Part shown: positions 23,692 through 32,957 of the stretch, in pieces
How positions within the stretch are numbered: the stretch's first letter is position 1
Layout: each line of letters opens with the position of its first letter
Source: Pseudomonas putida S13.1.2
Lineage (GTDB): Bacteria; Pseudomonadota; Gammaproteobacteria; Pseudomonadales; Pseudomonadaceae
Direction of reading: 5' to 3'
Assembly: GCF_000498395.2 (NCBI RefSeq)
Contig: NZ_CP010979.1
Coordinates: 868,001-932,000 of the forward strand
Length of the DNA: 64,000 nucleotides
Translations under genes and position numbers: made by a program
Notes under the pieces: model-generated
Told to the model about the DNA's origin: nothing
The model's input: the letters and a program-made list of their open reading frames with translations, nothing else
Database searches by the model: none

Positions 23692-24075
23692 ATGCCGATC
23701 AAGAGCACCATGCAGTCGTCGTTCGGGCGCCTGTTCGATACAGCATTTGCTGAGGCGGTGCGCGACTTCACCGGCACCTACCCGGGCGAAGGCGTCTGGG
23801 ATCCGGTAGAGGAGGTGACCACCGCCCAGCCGGTCACCTACGACGGCCGCGGCGTGCTGAGCCGCTACAAGAAGGATCAGGTCGATGGGGTCAACATCCT
23901 GGCAACCGATGTCCGCCTGATTGCCTTGGTCAACGAAGTGACCGACAAGCCGGCGCCCGAGCACATTGTCAGCGCGCCGGATCTGATCACTGGCCAGGCC
24001 AAGCAGTACCGGGTGATGGAGGCCGTCACAGACCCGGTTGGCGTGCACTACCAGATTCAACTGAGGGCAACCTGA
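23692..24075 (+). CDS. Head-tail joining/neck protein
   Basis: A 127-residue beta-rich protein from the ATG at 23692. It reads FTGTYPGEGVWDPVEEVTTA and PDLITGQAKQYRVMEAVTDP, which fits the head closure/stopper protein class by size, order and content. Specific family not certain. Confidence 0.65.
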   Translation: MPIKSTMQSSFGRLFDTAFAEAVRDFTGTYPGEGVWDPVEEVTTAQPVTYDGRGVLSRYKKDQVDGVNILATDVRLIALVNEVTDKPAPEHIVSAPDLITGQAKQYRVMEAVTDPVGVHYQIQLRAT

Positions 24076-24494
24076 TGGCCGGCTGGTCATTGTCGCCAGT
24101 GCTGTTCGCGGATCAGGTCGAGGAAGACCTTGTGGAGATGCAGCGCAGCATCGTCATCGAGCTGGTCGACGAGATCACGATCAATGCCCCTATCGATAGC
24201 GGCGACTACATGGGCAACAACATCGTGTCGATTGGCTCCGAGGACTACAGCGTCAACGCCAAGCTGGACATCCTTGGTACCGAGACCAGAAGTGCGGCCC
24301 GTGCTGCGCTGACAGATTTGAAACCTTTCAGCACGGTCTTCGTGCAGAACAACAGCGTGTACGGCGAGATCATCGAGTTCGGCGGCTATCCGAGCGGCCC
24401 GAGCATCAAGATCACGCCTGACGGATACAGCCGCATGGCACCCAAAGGCGTGTACGGGATTTCCTTCATCGCCGTTACCGAGAAGCTGAGATGA
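24075..24494 (+). CDS. Tail completion protein (HK97 gp10-like)
   Basis: A 139-residue protein overlapping the previous stop by one base. NAPIDSGDYMGNNIVSIGSE and YGEIIEFGGYPSGPS ... GVYGISFIAV are typical of the neck/tail completion family. The likely role is completing the tail top before head joining. Confidence 0.75.
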   Translation: MAGWSLSPVLFADQVEEDLVEMQRSIVIELVDEITINAPIDSGDYMGNNIVSIGSEDYSVNAKLDILGTETRSAARAALTDLKPFSTVFVQNNSVYGEIIEFGGYPSGPSIKITPDGYSRMAPKGVYGISFIAVTEKLR

Positions 24495-24904
24495 CCGTAC
24501 CTTTCGAGACAGTCCGCAAGACGCTCGCTGCCCGGATGGCTTCGTTCACCGGAATCGAGCAGGCCCGGATTGAGTACCCGAACGCCGAATATCCGAATGG
24601 CGGGGTGTTCAATCCCCCCGCAACCGGCCTCTGGTGCGCATTCGAGATCCAGTACGCCACAGCCGGGTTTGCCGGCATGGCAGAAAAGCCGCATTACCGC
24701 CGGCCTGGCCAGGTTGTGATCCAGTGCTTCTGCCGCCGATCAACCGGGCTTTCAGCCATCAACAAGCTGGCCGATGCCCTGTCTGAGCACTTCCAGTCCT
24801 GGCAAAGCGGCCACATCGAGTGCCTTGAGGCATCCCAGCAGGAGGTGGGCGACTTCGAAAGCTACCACCAGATCAACGTGAACATCCGGTTCCGCGCCGG
24901 CTGA
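24491..24904 (+). CDS. Tail terminator-like protein (DUF4128-like)
   Basis: A 137-residue protein overlapping the preceding gene by ATGA. The order and content (ETVRKTLAARMASFTGIEQA; GQVVIQCFCRRSTGLSAINK; central NPPATGLWCAFEI) match tail terminator proteins that cap the tail tube at its set length. Confidence 0.75.
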   Translation: MTVPFETVRKTLAARMASFTGIEQARIEYPNAEYPNGGVFNPPATGLWCAFEIQYATAGFAGMAEKPHYRRPGQVVIQCFCRRSTGLSAINKLADALSEHFQSWQSGHIECLEASQQEVGDFESYHQINVNIRFRAG

Positions 24905-24924
24905 CCAGCGATACAGAGGATTCC

Positions 24925-25041
24925 ATGTCCAAGACAACCGTGGAGCTGCACCGCAGCTTGATCCGCGCGGCTAAGGCTGCGCTTGCCGCATGGGAGCGCT
25001 GGCTCTCGGCGAAGGAGGGCGGCGATGCAAGTTCGAATTGA
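24925..25041 (+). CDS. Very small prophage protein
   Basis: A 38-codon frame from an ATG with AGAGGA upstream: MSKTTVELHRSLIRAAKAAL then AAWERWLSAKEGGD. It would be a single amphipathic helix. It overlaps the next gene by 17 bases. Support comes from the ribosome site and operon fit only. Confidence 0.45.
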   Translation: MSKTTVELHRSLIRAAKAALAAWERWLSAKEGGDASSN

Positions 25042-25204
25042 TGGAAAGGTCGTAGAGCGCACCAGCTACTTCGTCCGCGATGACAAGCGCGGCCCGTTCG
25101 GCAGCGCAACACGCGAAGAGCCTGATCTGCTTGATGGGGAGCAGGTTGTGTGGGCGCTTGGCGACCCAATCCCAACAATCATCAAGGTGAGCAGCCATGA
25201 GTGA
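25025..25204 (+). CDS. Small prophage protein
   Basis: A 59-residue protein from the ATG at 25025 (AAGGAGGGCGGCG upstream). Beta-rich: MQVRIDGKVVERTSYFVRDD. It overlaps the following gene by 8 bases. No known function; lies in a block of three tiny genes between tail terminator and tail tube genes. Confidence 0.6.
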   Translation: MQVRIDGKVVERTSYFVRDDKRGPFGSATREEPDLLDGEQVVWALGDPIPTIIKVSSHE

Positions 25205-25397
25205 AAGCATGACCATCGAGCAGGTGCGTGAAGAGCGCCGCATCCTGGCAGAGCAGATTCATGGCGCGATAAAGGCCTTCAACGAGAAGACCGGGCTCAG
25301 CGTCGAGTACGTCAATCTCCAGTACACCGACCTCACCACCTTCGGCGAGGTAAGCCGGCAAATCCTGACCTCGGTCGAGGTCGAGCTGAACATCTGA
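25197..25397 (+). CDS. Small prophage protein
   Basis: A 66-residue protein: an acidic helix (MTIEQVREERRILAEQIHGA) and two strands (LSVEYVNLQYTDL). It is the third of the tiny genes before the tail tube gene. No family recognised. The gap to 25491 contains only the ribosome site TAAGGAGG of the tube gene. Confidence 0.6.
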   Translation: MSESMTIEQVREERRILAEQIHGAIKAFNEKTGLSVEYVNLQYTDLTTFGEVSRQILTSVEVELNI

Positions 25398-25491
25398 ATA
25401 ACCTGAACCACCGGGCACGCTGACCAGACACGCCGAAAGGCCCCTCTGGTCGCCACGCCTCCCCGGATCACTACGATCTAAGGAGGCACCG

Positions 25492-26655
25492 ATGAGTTCG
25501 GGCGCACGCGTCACCAGTTACCTCATTCCCGAGGTCACCCCCGGCATCACCCCGACCACAGGCGACTGGGATACCCTGCGCCTGACCAGCAACACCTTGT
25601 CGCCGACCGTCAACACCCAGGTCAGCGACGAGATCACCGAATCGCGCATCAGCCAGGGCTCGGTCGTTTCCAGCACCGATATTCAGGGTGACCTGGTAGG
25701 CGAACTGTCCTACAGCACCTTCGACAAGTTGCTGGAAGCGGCCTTCTACGGCACCTGGGACGATGACGTTCTGACCGTAGGCAGCACGCGCCGGACCTTC
25801 ACCGTCGCGAAGAACTTCAACGACGTGAACGTGTACACCCTGTTCAAGGGCATGCACGCCTCGGTCTTTGCCCTGGATATCCCGTCTGACGGCAAGATCA
25901 CCGCCACCTTCACCATGGCCGGCCTGGACTACGCCGATGGCGACACCAATACCGTTGCGTCCATCAGCCCGCCGACCACCACGCCGTTCATGAGCAATCA
26001 GAACGTTGGCTCCATCACGGTGGATGGTCAGAGCCTGGAGGGTCAGGCGTGTGTGTCTGCTTTGACCGTCAACCTCGACAACAGCCTGCAGGCGCAGCGC
26101 TGTATCGGTAACGGCAAGCTCGGCCCAGGCGCGCAGATCGCCACCGAGGCGGCCATCACCGGGACCATCACCATGGCCTGGTCGAATCGCGCCTGGCAGA
26201 TCTGGAAGAACACCTTCAGCCGCAAGACCATCGCGGTGGCGTTCCCGATCACTGACAGCTTGGGCAACCGCTATGACCTGTCGTTTCCGGCGCTGGAGGT
26301 CGATGGCGACCTGCCGAACGGCGGCAAGCGCGATCTGATCGAGGTCACGCTGAACTACACCGTTGCCAAGCAGGCCCCGACCATCACCCGCATGCCGTTC
26401 GTGCCTGTCACCAGCGTGTCGGTGACCCCGACCACTGCTTCGATTGCCGTAGCAGCAACCCGCCAGCTGACCGCCTCTGCGCTTCCATCGGGCGCATCTC
26501 AGGGCGTCACCTGGAGCAGCTCGGCCCCGTCGATTGCCACGGTCAACTCGTCCGGCCTGGTCACCGGCGTGGCCGCGGGGTCGGCCGTCATCACCGCCAC
26601 CAGCGTGTCGGACCAGACCAAGACCGCCACCTCGGCGATCACGGTCACCGCATAA
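25492..26655 (+). CDS. Major tail tube protein with C-terminal Ig-like (BIG2) domain
   Basis: A 387-residue protein. Residues 1-300 are the tail tube domain (VTSYLIPEVTPGITPTTGDW ... DEITESRISQGSVVSSTDIQ). Residues 305-387 are a bacterial Ig-like group 2 domain with the hallmark PSGASQGVTWSSSAPSIATV then NSSGLVTGVAAGSAVITAT. Such domains decorate the outside of siphophage tails and may bind cell-surface glycans. A strong terminator follows. Confidence 0.88.
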   Translation: MSSGARVTSYLIPEVTPGITPTTGDWDTLRLTSNTLSPTVNTQVSDEITESRISQGSVVSSTDIQGDLVGELSYSTFDKLLEAAFYGTWDDDVLTVGSTRRTFTVAKNFNDVNVYTLFKGMHASVFALDIPSDGKITATFTMAGLDYADGDTNTVASISPPTTTPFMSNQNVGSITVDGQSLEGQACVSALTVNLDNSLQAQRCIGNGKLGPGAQIATEAAITGTITMAWSNRAWQIWKNTFSRKTIAVAFPITDSLGNRYDLSFPALEVDGDLPNGGKRDLIEVTLNYTVAKQAPTITRMPFVPVTSVSVTPTTASIAVAATRQLTASALPSGASQGVTWSSSAPSIATVNSSGLVTGVAAGSAVITATSVSDQTKTATSAITVTA

Positions 26656-26669
26656 CTCGCATCACCTTT

Positions 26670-26708
26670 GGCCGCTCCGGGTAAACGCCGTCCGGAGCGG
26701 CCCTTTTT
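26670..26708 (+). terminator. Strong intrinsic terminator after the tail tube gene
   Basis: GGCCGCTCCGG and CCGGAGCGGCC form a perfect 11-bp stem followed by CTTTTT. It should reduce downstream expression relative to the tail tube, which is needed in many copies. Confidence 0.85.
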
Positions 26709-26731
26709 ATGGCGTGGCGTGAGGATGATTC

Positions 26732-27205
26732 ATGGCTCTCAAGCTGAAAAAGGTCGACTCCAGCAAGAACGCAGAAGCGCGCTGGGAAGAGTTCGATGCC
26801 GACACCAAAGTTCTGCTGATGCCGCTGGACAACCAGCAGTACCAGATCGCCCTGGAGCGTATGCGCCGCCGCCTGGCCCGCAACGATGCCCAGTTCGGCC
26901 AGGAGGCGGTGGGCGTGATCGAGGGCGAAAAGACCGAGCACGATAACCACTGCCTGCTCCTGGCTTCCTTCATCGTCCAAGACTGGCAAGGTGCCCAGGA
27001 CGAGAACGGCAAGCCCCTGGCCTACAGCGAAAACACCTGCGCCGAGATGCTGCGTGGTGATTCCGAGTTCTTCTACTTCGTCCTGCGCCGAGCCGCGGCC
27101 ATTGCCGCCGACAACCTGGCTGAGCAGGACGAGATCAAGGGAAAGCTGTCGCCCGCTTCGAATGGGAGCGGGAATGGGGCCAGCGAACCGAAAAACGAAG
27201 CCTGA
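26732..27205 (+). CDS. Tail assembly chaperone G-like
   Basis: A 157-residue helical protein (LLMPLDNQQYQIALERMRRR). It sits between tail tube and tape measure genes, the position of lambda G. Codons 137-138 are GGA AAG, preceded by G, making the slippery heptamer GGGAAAG at 27139-27145. Most ribosomes end at 27205; a fraction should shift to produce the GT form. Chaperones of this type coat the tape measure protein during tail assembly. Confidence 0.85.
   Translation: MALKLKKVDSSKNAEARWEEFDADTKVLLMPLDNQQYQIALERMRRRLARNDAQFGQEAVGVIEGEKTEHDNHCLLLASFIVQDWQGAQDENGKPLAYSENTCAEMLRGDSEFFYFVLRRAAAIAADNLAEQDEIKGKLSPASNGSGNGASEPKNEA
27139..27145 (+). promoter_or_regulatory. Programmed -1 frameshift site GGGAAAG
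   Basis: The heptamer is in the correct phase (G GGA AAG) near the 3' end of the G-like gene and is the same heptamer used by lambda G/T. After a -1 slip the next codon starts at 27145 and the frame stays open to 27462. Confidence 0.9.
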
Positions 27206-27462
27206 TCTACCAGAAGCTGCGCATCGCGGTACCGGATGAGCCGGAACTGGATGTGATCACCGGCAGCCTGCTGAACGCGTTCCGAAATGCGGCGCGCGGC
27301 CGGCGCTACCTGGTCGGTGCAGCATCAGTACAGCCGCTGAGGCTATCTGCGCGGGAAATCTCTGACTGGCTTGAGGTACACCCGTTGCCCCTGCCCAGGC
27401 GGCTCGTCGACGAGGTGATATTCGCCCTGGATGAGGCCGCACTGGCGGAAGAAGACGATTAA
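27145..27462 (+). CDS. T-domain extension of the tail chaperone (frameshift product)
   Basis: The -1 frame from 27145 encodes 105 residues (AVARFEWEREWGQRTEKRSL; RNAARGRRYLVGAASVQPLR), joined to the first 138 residues of the G-like protein to give a GT form of about 243 residues. There is no need for an independent start; the GTG at 27253 has no ribosome site. GT proteins bridge the tape measure and tail tube proteins. Confidence 0.85.
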   Translation, partial: AVARFEWEREWGQRTEKRSLIYQKLRIAVPDEPELDVITGSLLNAFRNAARGRRYLVGAASVQPLRLSAREISDWLEVHPLPLPRRLVDEVIFALDEAALAEEDD

Positions 27463-27472
27463 CGGAGGAGTC

Positions 27473-27631
27473 ATGGCAGAACAGCAGAGCCAGGCGGAGG
27501 AGGGAACGGGCGAGCTCGATACCCCGCTTTCGCCTGAAGCGATGATCGAGGAGAAGCGCAGGGCAGATGAGCTGCTTGAGCGCCGCCTGTCCCGGCTTGA
27601 AGAGGCTGCGGGGTTGTCGAAGCTGACGTAG
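27473..27631 (+). CDS. Small acidic helical prophage protein
   Basis: A 52-residue protein from the ATG at 27473 (ACGGAGGAGTC upstream). It is a charged helix, IEEKRRADELLERRLSRLEE, likely a coiled coil. It lies between the chaperone and moron genes. Function unknown. Confidence 0.6.
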   Translation: MAEQQSQAEEGTGELDTPLSPEAMIEEKRRADELLERRLSRLEEAAGLSKLT

Positions 27632-27687
27632 TCGTGCAGGCACAGGTCTCCTGGTGATAGATTTGAGCAAAACCAAGGAGGACCGTA

Positions 27688-27984
27688 GTGAAGAAATTAC
27701 TGATACTTGCCCTCGCTGTCTTTTCTCTGGCTGCCAACGCTGACGAGAACATGAACAAGTGCAAAAAGATCTCTGCCATGGCAGGAGAAGCTATGGAGGC
27801 TCGTCAACGTGGAGACCTGCTGGAGGATGCCATGGCCTCCGTTGGAGATCAGAGCAAGTTTTCCAATGCTGTCGTCATGAAGGCATACGGCGCGCCTATA
27901 GGATTGAGCGCGCGGCTTAAAGAAAAAGCCGTTGTGGAATTCAGAAACGAGGCGTTTGCCGAGTGCTACCAGGCATTCAACTGA
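27688..27984 (+). CDS. Small secreted protein, moron-like
   Basis: A 98-residue protein from the GTG at 27688 (AAGGAGGACCGTA upstream). Residues 1-18 are a signal peptide ([17 protein letters not shown]). The mature part has two Cys and is helical ([20 protein letters not shown]). It has its own terminator and is inserted between chaperone and tape measure genes, the kind of site where phages carry prophage-expressed extra genes. A role in host surface change or superinfection exclusion is inference. Confidence 0.7.
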   Translation: MKKLLILALAVFSLAANADENMNKCKKISAMAGEAMEARQRGDLLEDAMASVGDQSKFSNAVVMKAYGAPIGLSARLKEKAVVEFRNEAFAECYQAFN

Positions 27985-27999
27985 AGCCCCGATGAACAA

Positions 28000-28023
28000 C
28001 AACCCGCTTCGGCGGGTTTTTTT
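28000..28023 (+). terminator. Intrinsic terminator after the moron-like gene
   Basis: AACCCGCTTCGGCGGGTT with a seven-T tract, 16 bases after the stop at 27984. Confidence 0.85.
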
Positions 28024-28039
28024 ATGCCTGGAGAAAGCC

Positions 28040-31000
28040 ATGGCGTTGAAATCCCGCCTCGAATTGGAAGTTGATGGCCGCAGTGCGGAGCAGCAGGTAA
28101 ACGACATTCGGTCGGCCCTCGAGGCGCTGGAGCAGGCTGGCGTGAGGGCAAGCTCTACGCTCAGGAAGTCCGGCGGTGACTATTCGAACCTGGCCATGTC
28201 GCTGGCGAAGGTCCAGGCCGCCAACGACAAGGCAGTATCATCGAACGATGCAGCGACCAAGAGCGCTGACGCAGCAGCGAAAGCCGCCGCAAATCAGCGA
28301 AAAGAGCTTGATAGCCTTCTCGGCAAGATCGATCCACTCACCAAGAAGTTGAACGACTTGGCCGCCCAAGAAGCAGCCTTGGCTCAGGCTCGTGATTCTG
28401 GGCAGATCAACTCAGCCACCTTTGACGCCTACAGCCGAAGGCTGCAGGATTCTCTGAACTCGCTTGCCGGCGTGTCGAATGCCCAGAAGGTGGTGGGCGA
28501 AACGGCTGAGCAGGCCAGGACCCGTATCCTCGCGATTGCTGACGCTTCGGTGAAGGCCGCGCAGGAGCAGCGCAACCTCGCAAGCGTAGCTACCGGGCTT
28601 TCTGAGGCAGAGCAGGGCCTGCTGTCCGGGAACATGGTGCTCGCGGCCAATCAAGGACGCTTGGCTGAGTCGACTCAGAAGGTAGCAGCCGCCAATCGGC
28701 AGGCAGAGGTGGCCACCGAGGCGCAGGCCGAAAGCCTGAACGATCTTCTCGCTGCAATCGACCCGACCACCCGAGCCCTCAACCGCCTGGATGAGCAGGA
28801 GCGCAAACTGGCGCAACAGAAGAAGATCGGCGCCCTTGATGCCGACACCTTCGCTCAATATCAAGGCAAGATTGACCAGGCGCGCGCTGCCCTGAACGGT
28901 TTCGACGATGGGCTGAACCGCACCGGCAACACTGCAAAGCAGAATGCAGCCGCACTGCGAATGCTGCCGGCGCAGTTCTCCGACATCTTCATCAGCCTAC
29001 AAGGCGGTCAAGCACCGCTGACGGTCTTCTTGCAACAGGGCTCGCAGATCAAGGATTCGTTCGGAGGAATTGGTGCCGCCGCGAAGGCCATGGGCGGATA
29101 CGTGCTCGGGCTGGTAAACCCATTCACGTTGGCTGCTGCCGCCGTCGCTGCTCTCGGTGTGGCGTACTACCAAGGGTCGAAGGAGCAGGATGAATTCCGC
29201 AAAGCTTTAGTAGTCACTGGTAACGCAGCGGGCACCACCACTACCGAGCTGGCTGCCATGGCAGAGCGTGTCGGCGCAGTTACTGGAACCACTGGTGGAG
29301 CAGCCGCGGCCCTGGCTCAGATTGCCGCCACGGGCAAGATAGCCATAGATCGATTCGAGGAAATTGCGGTTGCCGCTGTTTCGTTCGAGAAGGCAACCGG
29401 CAAGGCAGTGTCCGAAACCGTAGCCGAGTTTGCGCGGCTGGCTGACGACCCGGTACGCGCCGTAGCCGAGCTGAACGATAAGTACAACTTCCTCACCGCT
29501 TCGGTATTTGAGCAAATAAAGGCCGCCAAGGAGCAGGGTGATAGCGATGCAGCGGCGGCGATAGCGCAAGAGGCATTAGCAAAGGCGTTCACCGAGAGAT
29601 CTTCGACAATTAAGGAGAACCTCGGGACTCTTGAACGGGCCTGGAATGATGTGGCTGGTGCGGCCAAGGCTGGCTGGGATGCGATCTTGGATATCGGCAG
29701 GGAGTCTAACCAAGGCCCTGATATCAAGGCCATCCAGCAAAAGATCAACTACCTGAAGTCGAACTTGGATACTGGCTATGAGGGTCTGAACGACAGGAAG
29801 CAAATCGCAGCGCTTCAGGCCGAACTCGACGCATACGAGAAGAAAACCAAGGCCGAGCAGGAGTCAGCCCGCGCGGCAGCCGAGAACGCCAGGATTCAGC
29901 GCGAAGGCCAGATTGCCTATGAGCAGCACCAGAAGAACATCGAGCAGAATTTCACCAAACAGCAGAAGATGAACAAGGCGCTTGAGGATGAGCAGAAGCG
30001 CATAAACGCAGCCCGGGCTGCCGGCTACGTCATCACCAGGCAGGAAGAGGAAGCAGCGCTCAAGGCCATCCGCAACAACCCGGTCTACAAGGATTCGAGC
30101 ACCACCAAGCCGGTCAAGGAAGACGCCGGCCAGCGCATGCTGGACGAGGCACGCCAGCGCTACGCCGTGCTGCAACAGCAGAGCCGCGTAATTGCGGGGG
30201 AAGTCGACCAGACCCAGAGGCTCGGCACCGAAGCCAAGAAGCTGATCGAGCTCGAAACCGAGATCGCCAACCTCAAGGAGCAAAAGACCCTCACTACGTC
30301 GCAGAAGCAGGTTCTGGCGATGGCTGAGCTGAACCTGGCCCAGCAGAAGCAGAACACTGAGCTTGAAAAGGCCAACCAGCTGACCCAGACCCGCTTGGAG
30401 AACGAGGCCAAGCTGAAGGCTTTCACGGATAACCTCCAGTCACAGTTGGAGCTATCGCGCGAGGGCCAGGAAGTAGAACTGGCCGGGGCAGGGCAAAGCG
30501 ACAGGTTGCGCCGGCGACTCCAGGACGATCTGAAAATCCGCCAGGACTATCAGAAGCAACTGGACAAGCTCAGCCGCGACTACAACCAGATCAAGAACCC
30601 TACGTCCGAGGACACGGATCTCTACAAGGGTGAGACAGAGGCCCTGCGGGCTGCGCTAGCAACCCGGCTGGTCGATCAGCAGAACTACTACACCGCGCAG
30701 GACGCGATGCGTGGCGAATGGCTGATTGGGGTTTCCGAGTCGTGGCAGAACTACGTCGACATCGCCACCAACTACAACGAGCAGGCACGGGCGGCTACCG
30801 AGTCGATCCTTGGCGACACCACTTCGTCGATCTCCGGCAGCATTCAGGGGATCATCAAGGGTACGGAAAGCCTTGGCGATGCCTTCGGCAACCTGGCGGG
30901 CACCATCGCCAACTCGATGCTCAGTGCATTCGCCGACATCACGGCGCGCTTCCTTGTCATGCAGGCTCTGAAACTCGCCGGAATTCAGACGGAAGCCACT

Positions 31001-31636
31001 CAGACGGTAGCGGCGGAGGGGGTCAAGACCACCGCCAAGCTGACAACGGACGCGGTCACCACGACCAGCAGTCTGGCATCCATCGGCACCGTGCTTACTG
31101 CCAACCTGGCGGCAGCTGCTGAAACTCTGGCCTCCTGGGCTCCAGCCGCACTCGTGGCATCGATCGGTACATTCGGCGCCGCTGCTGTTGTGGGCGGCAC
31201 CGCGCTGGTCGCGGCCTATGCGTTGCTCAAGGGATTCTCCGAAGGCGGCTACACCGGCTCAGGCGGAAAGTACGAACCGGCGGGAGTGGTGCACAAGGGT
31301 GAGGTGGTCTGGTCTCAGGCTGATATCCGTCGTTTCGGCGGCGTGTCTGCGGTCGAGGCGCTGCGCACCGGCAACGTCACGCCGATCACTGCGGCGCGCA
31401 TGGCTGGCGGCTCGCAGAGCCAGTCCGGCACAGCTTCAGCTTCTGGCATCCAGCAAAGCATCAACATCCACAACTACAACAACAGCCAGGTCGAAACCCG
31501 CCAGCGCTCAAACGGCGATATCGACGTGATCGTCAAGGCAGCCGTCGAGGAAGTGGCCGGCCAGTTCTCGGCTGGCTACGGACAGGTGGTTGATGCGTAC
31601 GAGGGCGCATACGGGTCTCGGCGAACTGGCTCCTAA
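28040..31636 (+). CDS. Tail tape measure protein
   Basis: A 1198-residue protein from the ATG at 28040 (GGAGAAAGCC upstream). It opens with a coiled-coil region, then the TMP_2-like core [20 protein letters not shown] and [20 protein letters not shown] with a hydrophobic stretch ([20 protein letters not shown]). Long helical repeats fill residues 550-900. The C-terminus has hydrophobic segments and [20 protein letters not shown], as in lambda H-type proteins. It sets tail length and enters the host envelope at DNA injection. Confidence 0.92.
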   Translation: MALKSRLELEVDGRSAEQQVNDIRSALEALEQAGVRASSTLRKSGGDYSNLAMSLAKVQAANDKAVSSNDAATKSADAAAKAAANQRKELDSLLGKIDPLTKKLNDLAAQEAALAQARDSGQINSATFDAYSRRLQDSLNSLAGVSNAQKVVGETAEQARTRILAIADASVKAAQEQRNLASVATGLSEAEQGLLSGNMVLAANQGRLAESTQKVAAANRQAEVATEAQAESLNDLLAAIDPTTRALNRLDEQERKLAQQKKIGALDADTFAQYQGKIDQARAALNGFDDGLNRTGNTAKQNAAALRMLPAQFSDIFISLQGGQAPLTVFLQQGSQIKDSFGGIGAAAKAMGGYVLGLVNPFTLAAAAVAALGVAYYQGSKEQDEFRKALVVTGNAAGTTTTELAAMAERVGAVTGTTGGAAAALAQIAATGKIAIDRFEEIAVAAVSFEKATGKAVSETVAEFARLADDPVRAVAELNDKYNFLTASVFEQIKAAKEQGDSDAAAAIAQEALAKAFTERSSTIKENLGTLERAWNDVAGAAKAGWDAILDIGRESNQGPDIKAIQQKINYLKSNLDTGYEGLNDRKQIAALQAELDAYEKKTKAEQESARAAAENARIQREGQIAYEQHQKNIEQNFTKQQKMNKALEDEQKRINAARAAGYVITRQEEEAALKAIRNNPVYKDSSTTKPVKEDAGQRMLDEARQRYAVLQQQSRVIAGEVDQTQRLGTEAKKLIELETEIANLKEQKTLTTSQKQVLAMAELNLAQQKQNTELEKANQLTQTRLENEAKLKAFTDNLQSQLELSREGQEVELAGAGQSDRLRRRLQDDLKIRQDYQKQLDKLSRDYNQIKNPTSEDTDLYKGETEALRAALATRLVDQQNYYTAQDAMRGEWLIGVSESWQNYVDIATNYNEQARAATESILGDTTSSISGSIQGIIKGTESLGDAFGNLAGTIANSMLSAFADITARFLVMQALKLAGIQTEATQTVAAEGVKTTAKLTTDAVTTTSSLASIGTVLTANLAAAAETLASWAPAALVASIGTFGAAAVVGGTALVAAYALLKGFSEGGYTGSGGKYEPAGVVHKGEVVWSQADIRRFGGVSAVEALRTGNVTPITAARMAGGSQSQSGTASASGIQQSINIHNYNNSQVETRQRSNGDIDVIVKAAVEEVAGQFSAGYGQVVDAYEGAYGSRRTGS

Positions 31637-31648
31637 CGAGGAATGGCA

Positions 31649-32101
31649 ATGATTAAATACCCGGCAGAATTGCCACTTCCTCTGCAGGAGGGGTATGGCC
31701 TGAGCACGGTTGATCCGATGCGGGCCACCCAGATGGTCACTGGGCGGACGCGGTATCGTGTTCGGCACCGCTACGTCCCGACCGAGGTGCGTTTCAACTT
31801 CAACTTCAGCCAGGCCGAGGCCGGACTTTTTGAGGCGTGGTATGCCCGGACCATCAACAACGGTCTGGAGTGGTTCGAAATCCAGCTCCAGACGCCTGCC
31901 GGTTTCACGACCTACCAGGCTCACTTCAAGAGCATCCCGTCCGGGCCCGACCTGACACAGATCACCAGATGGCGCTACTCGGCAGCGGTCCAGCTGAAAG
32001 AGCGCCCGCTGATCCCAGAGGGCTGGGAGCAATTCCCGCAGTACTGGCTGAACAAGAACGTGATCGACCTCGCTATGAACAAGGAGTGGCCGGAAGCATG
32101 A
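31649..32101 (+). CDS. Minor tail protein (lambda M-like position)
   Basis: A 150-residue protein. ATG codons at 31643 and 31649 are both in frame; the second has GAGGAATGGCA at proper spacing and is preferred. It reads MIKYPAELPLPLQEGYGLST and FNFNFSQAEAGLFEAWYART. By order (after the tape measure, before L- and K-like genes) it is a tail-tip protein. Confidence 0.75.
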   Translation: MIKYPAELPLPLQEGYGLSTVDPMRATQMVTGRTRYRVRHRYVPTEVRFNFNFSQAEAGLFEAWYARTINNGLEWFEIQLQTPAGFTTYQAHFKSIPSGPDLTQITRWRYSAAVQLKERPLIPEGWEQFPQYWLNKNVIDLAMNKEWPEA

Positions 32102-32577
32102 GCCTAATCGAGGAGTGTTACGCCTCGGGCAGGGGCGAGCTGGTCGATACCATCGAGGCCAGGAAGGAGGGCGGCACCGTATCCCACCTGTACTGCTCGG
32201 GATGGGAAGACCGGGTGTGCACCACCGAGGACGGCCGCACGCTGACGTTCATTGCGATGGCCATGGACCTGGCCCTGCCAAAGAACGACAACAGCGCTTT
32301 CCAGAACCTGGTGCTTGGGCTGGACAACGTGACTGGCGAGGTGCAGGAGGTCGTGGAGGAGGCCAAGGCGGCCGACGACCGCTTCATCATCACCTTCCGG
32401 CGCTACCTGGCCGAAGACCTGACGTTCCCCCAAGAGCGGTACCGCATGACGCTGCTCAGCCGGGAGTATGAGGACGATGTTGCCAAGCTGACCGCCGGCT
32501 TCTTCGACCTGCTCAACACCAACGGTCTGCGCACCGTGCTGACCACCACCTTGGCACCTGGCCTGAAGTACCTCTAA
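32098..32577 (+). CDS. Minor tail protein (DUF1833/lambda L-like)
   Basis: A 159-residue protein overlapping the previous gene by ATGA. It has GELVDTIEARKEGGTVSHLY then CSGWEDRVCTTEDGRTLTF, two Cys at the expected places for the DUF1833 tail-tip family, though not the four-Cys cluster of lambda L. It probably joins the tail tip to the tape measure. Confidence 0.75.
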   Translation: MSLIEECYASGRGELVDTIEARKEGGTVSHLYCSGWEDRVCTTEDGRTLTFIAMAMDLALPKNDNSAFQNLVLGLDNVTGEVQEVVEEAKAADDRFIITFRRYLAEDLTFPQERYRMTLLSREYEDDVAKLTAGFFDLLNTNGLRTVLTTTLAPGLKYL

Positions 32578-32579
32578 CC

Positions 32580-32957
32580 ATGATCGAGAAATTCATGCGC
32601 GCCCCGTATCGCGAGGGTGCACGGGGGCCTATCGCCTTCGATTGCTGGGGGATGTGCATCACCGTTCGCCACGAGGTGTTCGGCCTGCCGCTGCTGCCCA
32701 GCCTCGGCGCCGTGGGCAAGAACAGGCTCAGGGCCAATACCGCCGCCTATCACGACCTGAGCCAAGGCATGGAGGAGTGCGCCCCGGAGCCTGGGGCCAT
32801 TGCTGCCGTGTTCCGCGGTTCGCTCTGCCTGCATGTTGGGGTGGTGGTGGAGAGCGAAGGGCGCCTGAAGGTGCTGGACACAAACCCCGGCGGCGCCTGC
32901 CTCCGGACGACCGGCGAGTTCGAGGCCGCTCACCCGAAAGTGGTGTACTACCGATGA
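32580..32957 (+). CDS. NlpC/P60-type tail peptidoglycan hydrolase (lambda K-like)
   Basis: A 125-residue protein. The catalytic Cys is in AFDCWGMC (residue 22); the His is in LHVGVVVESEGRLKVLDTNP. Tail-tip NlpC/P60 enzymes cut peptide stems of peptidoglycan during DNA entry. It lacks the N-terminal JAB-type domain found in lambda K. Overlaps the J-like gene by ATGA. Confidence 0.85.
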   Translation: MIEKFMRAPYREGARGPIAFDCWGMCITVRHEVFGLPLLPSLGAVGKNRLRANTAAYHDLSQGMEECAPEPGAIAAVFRGSLCLHVGVVVESEGRLKVLDTNPGGACLRTTGEFEAAHPKVVYYR

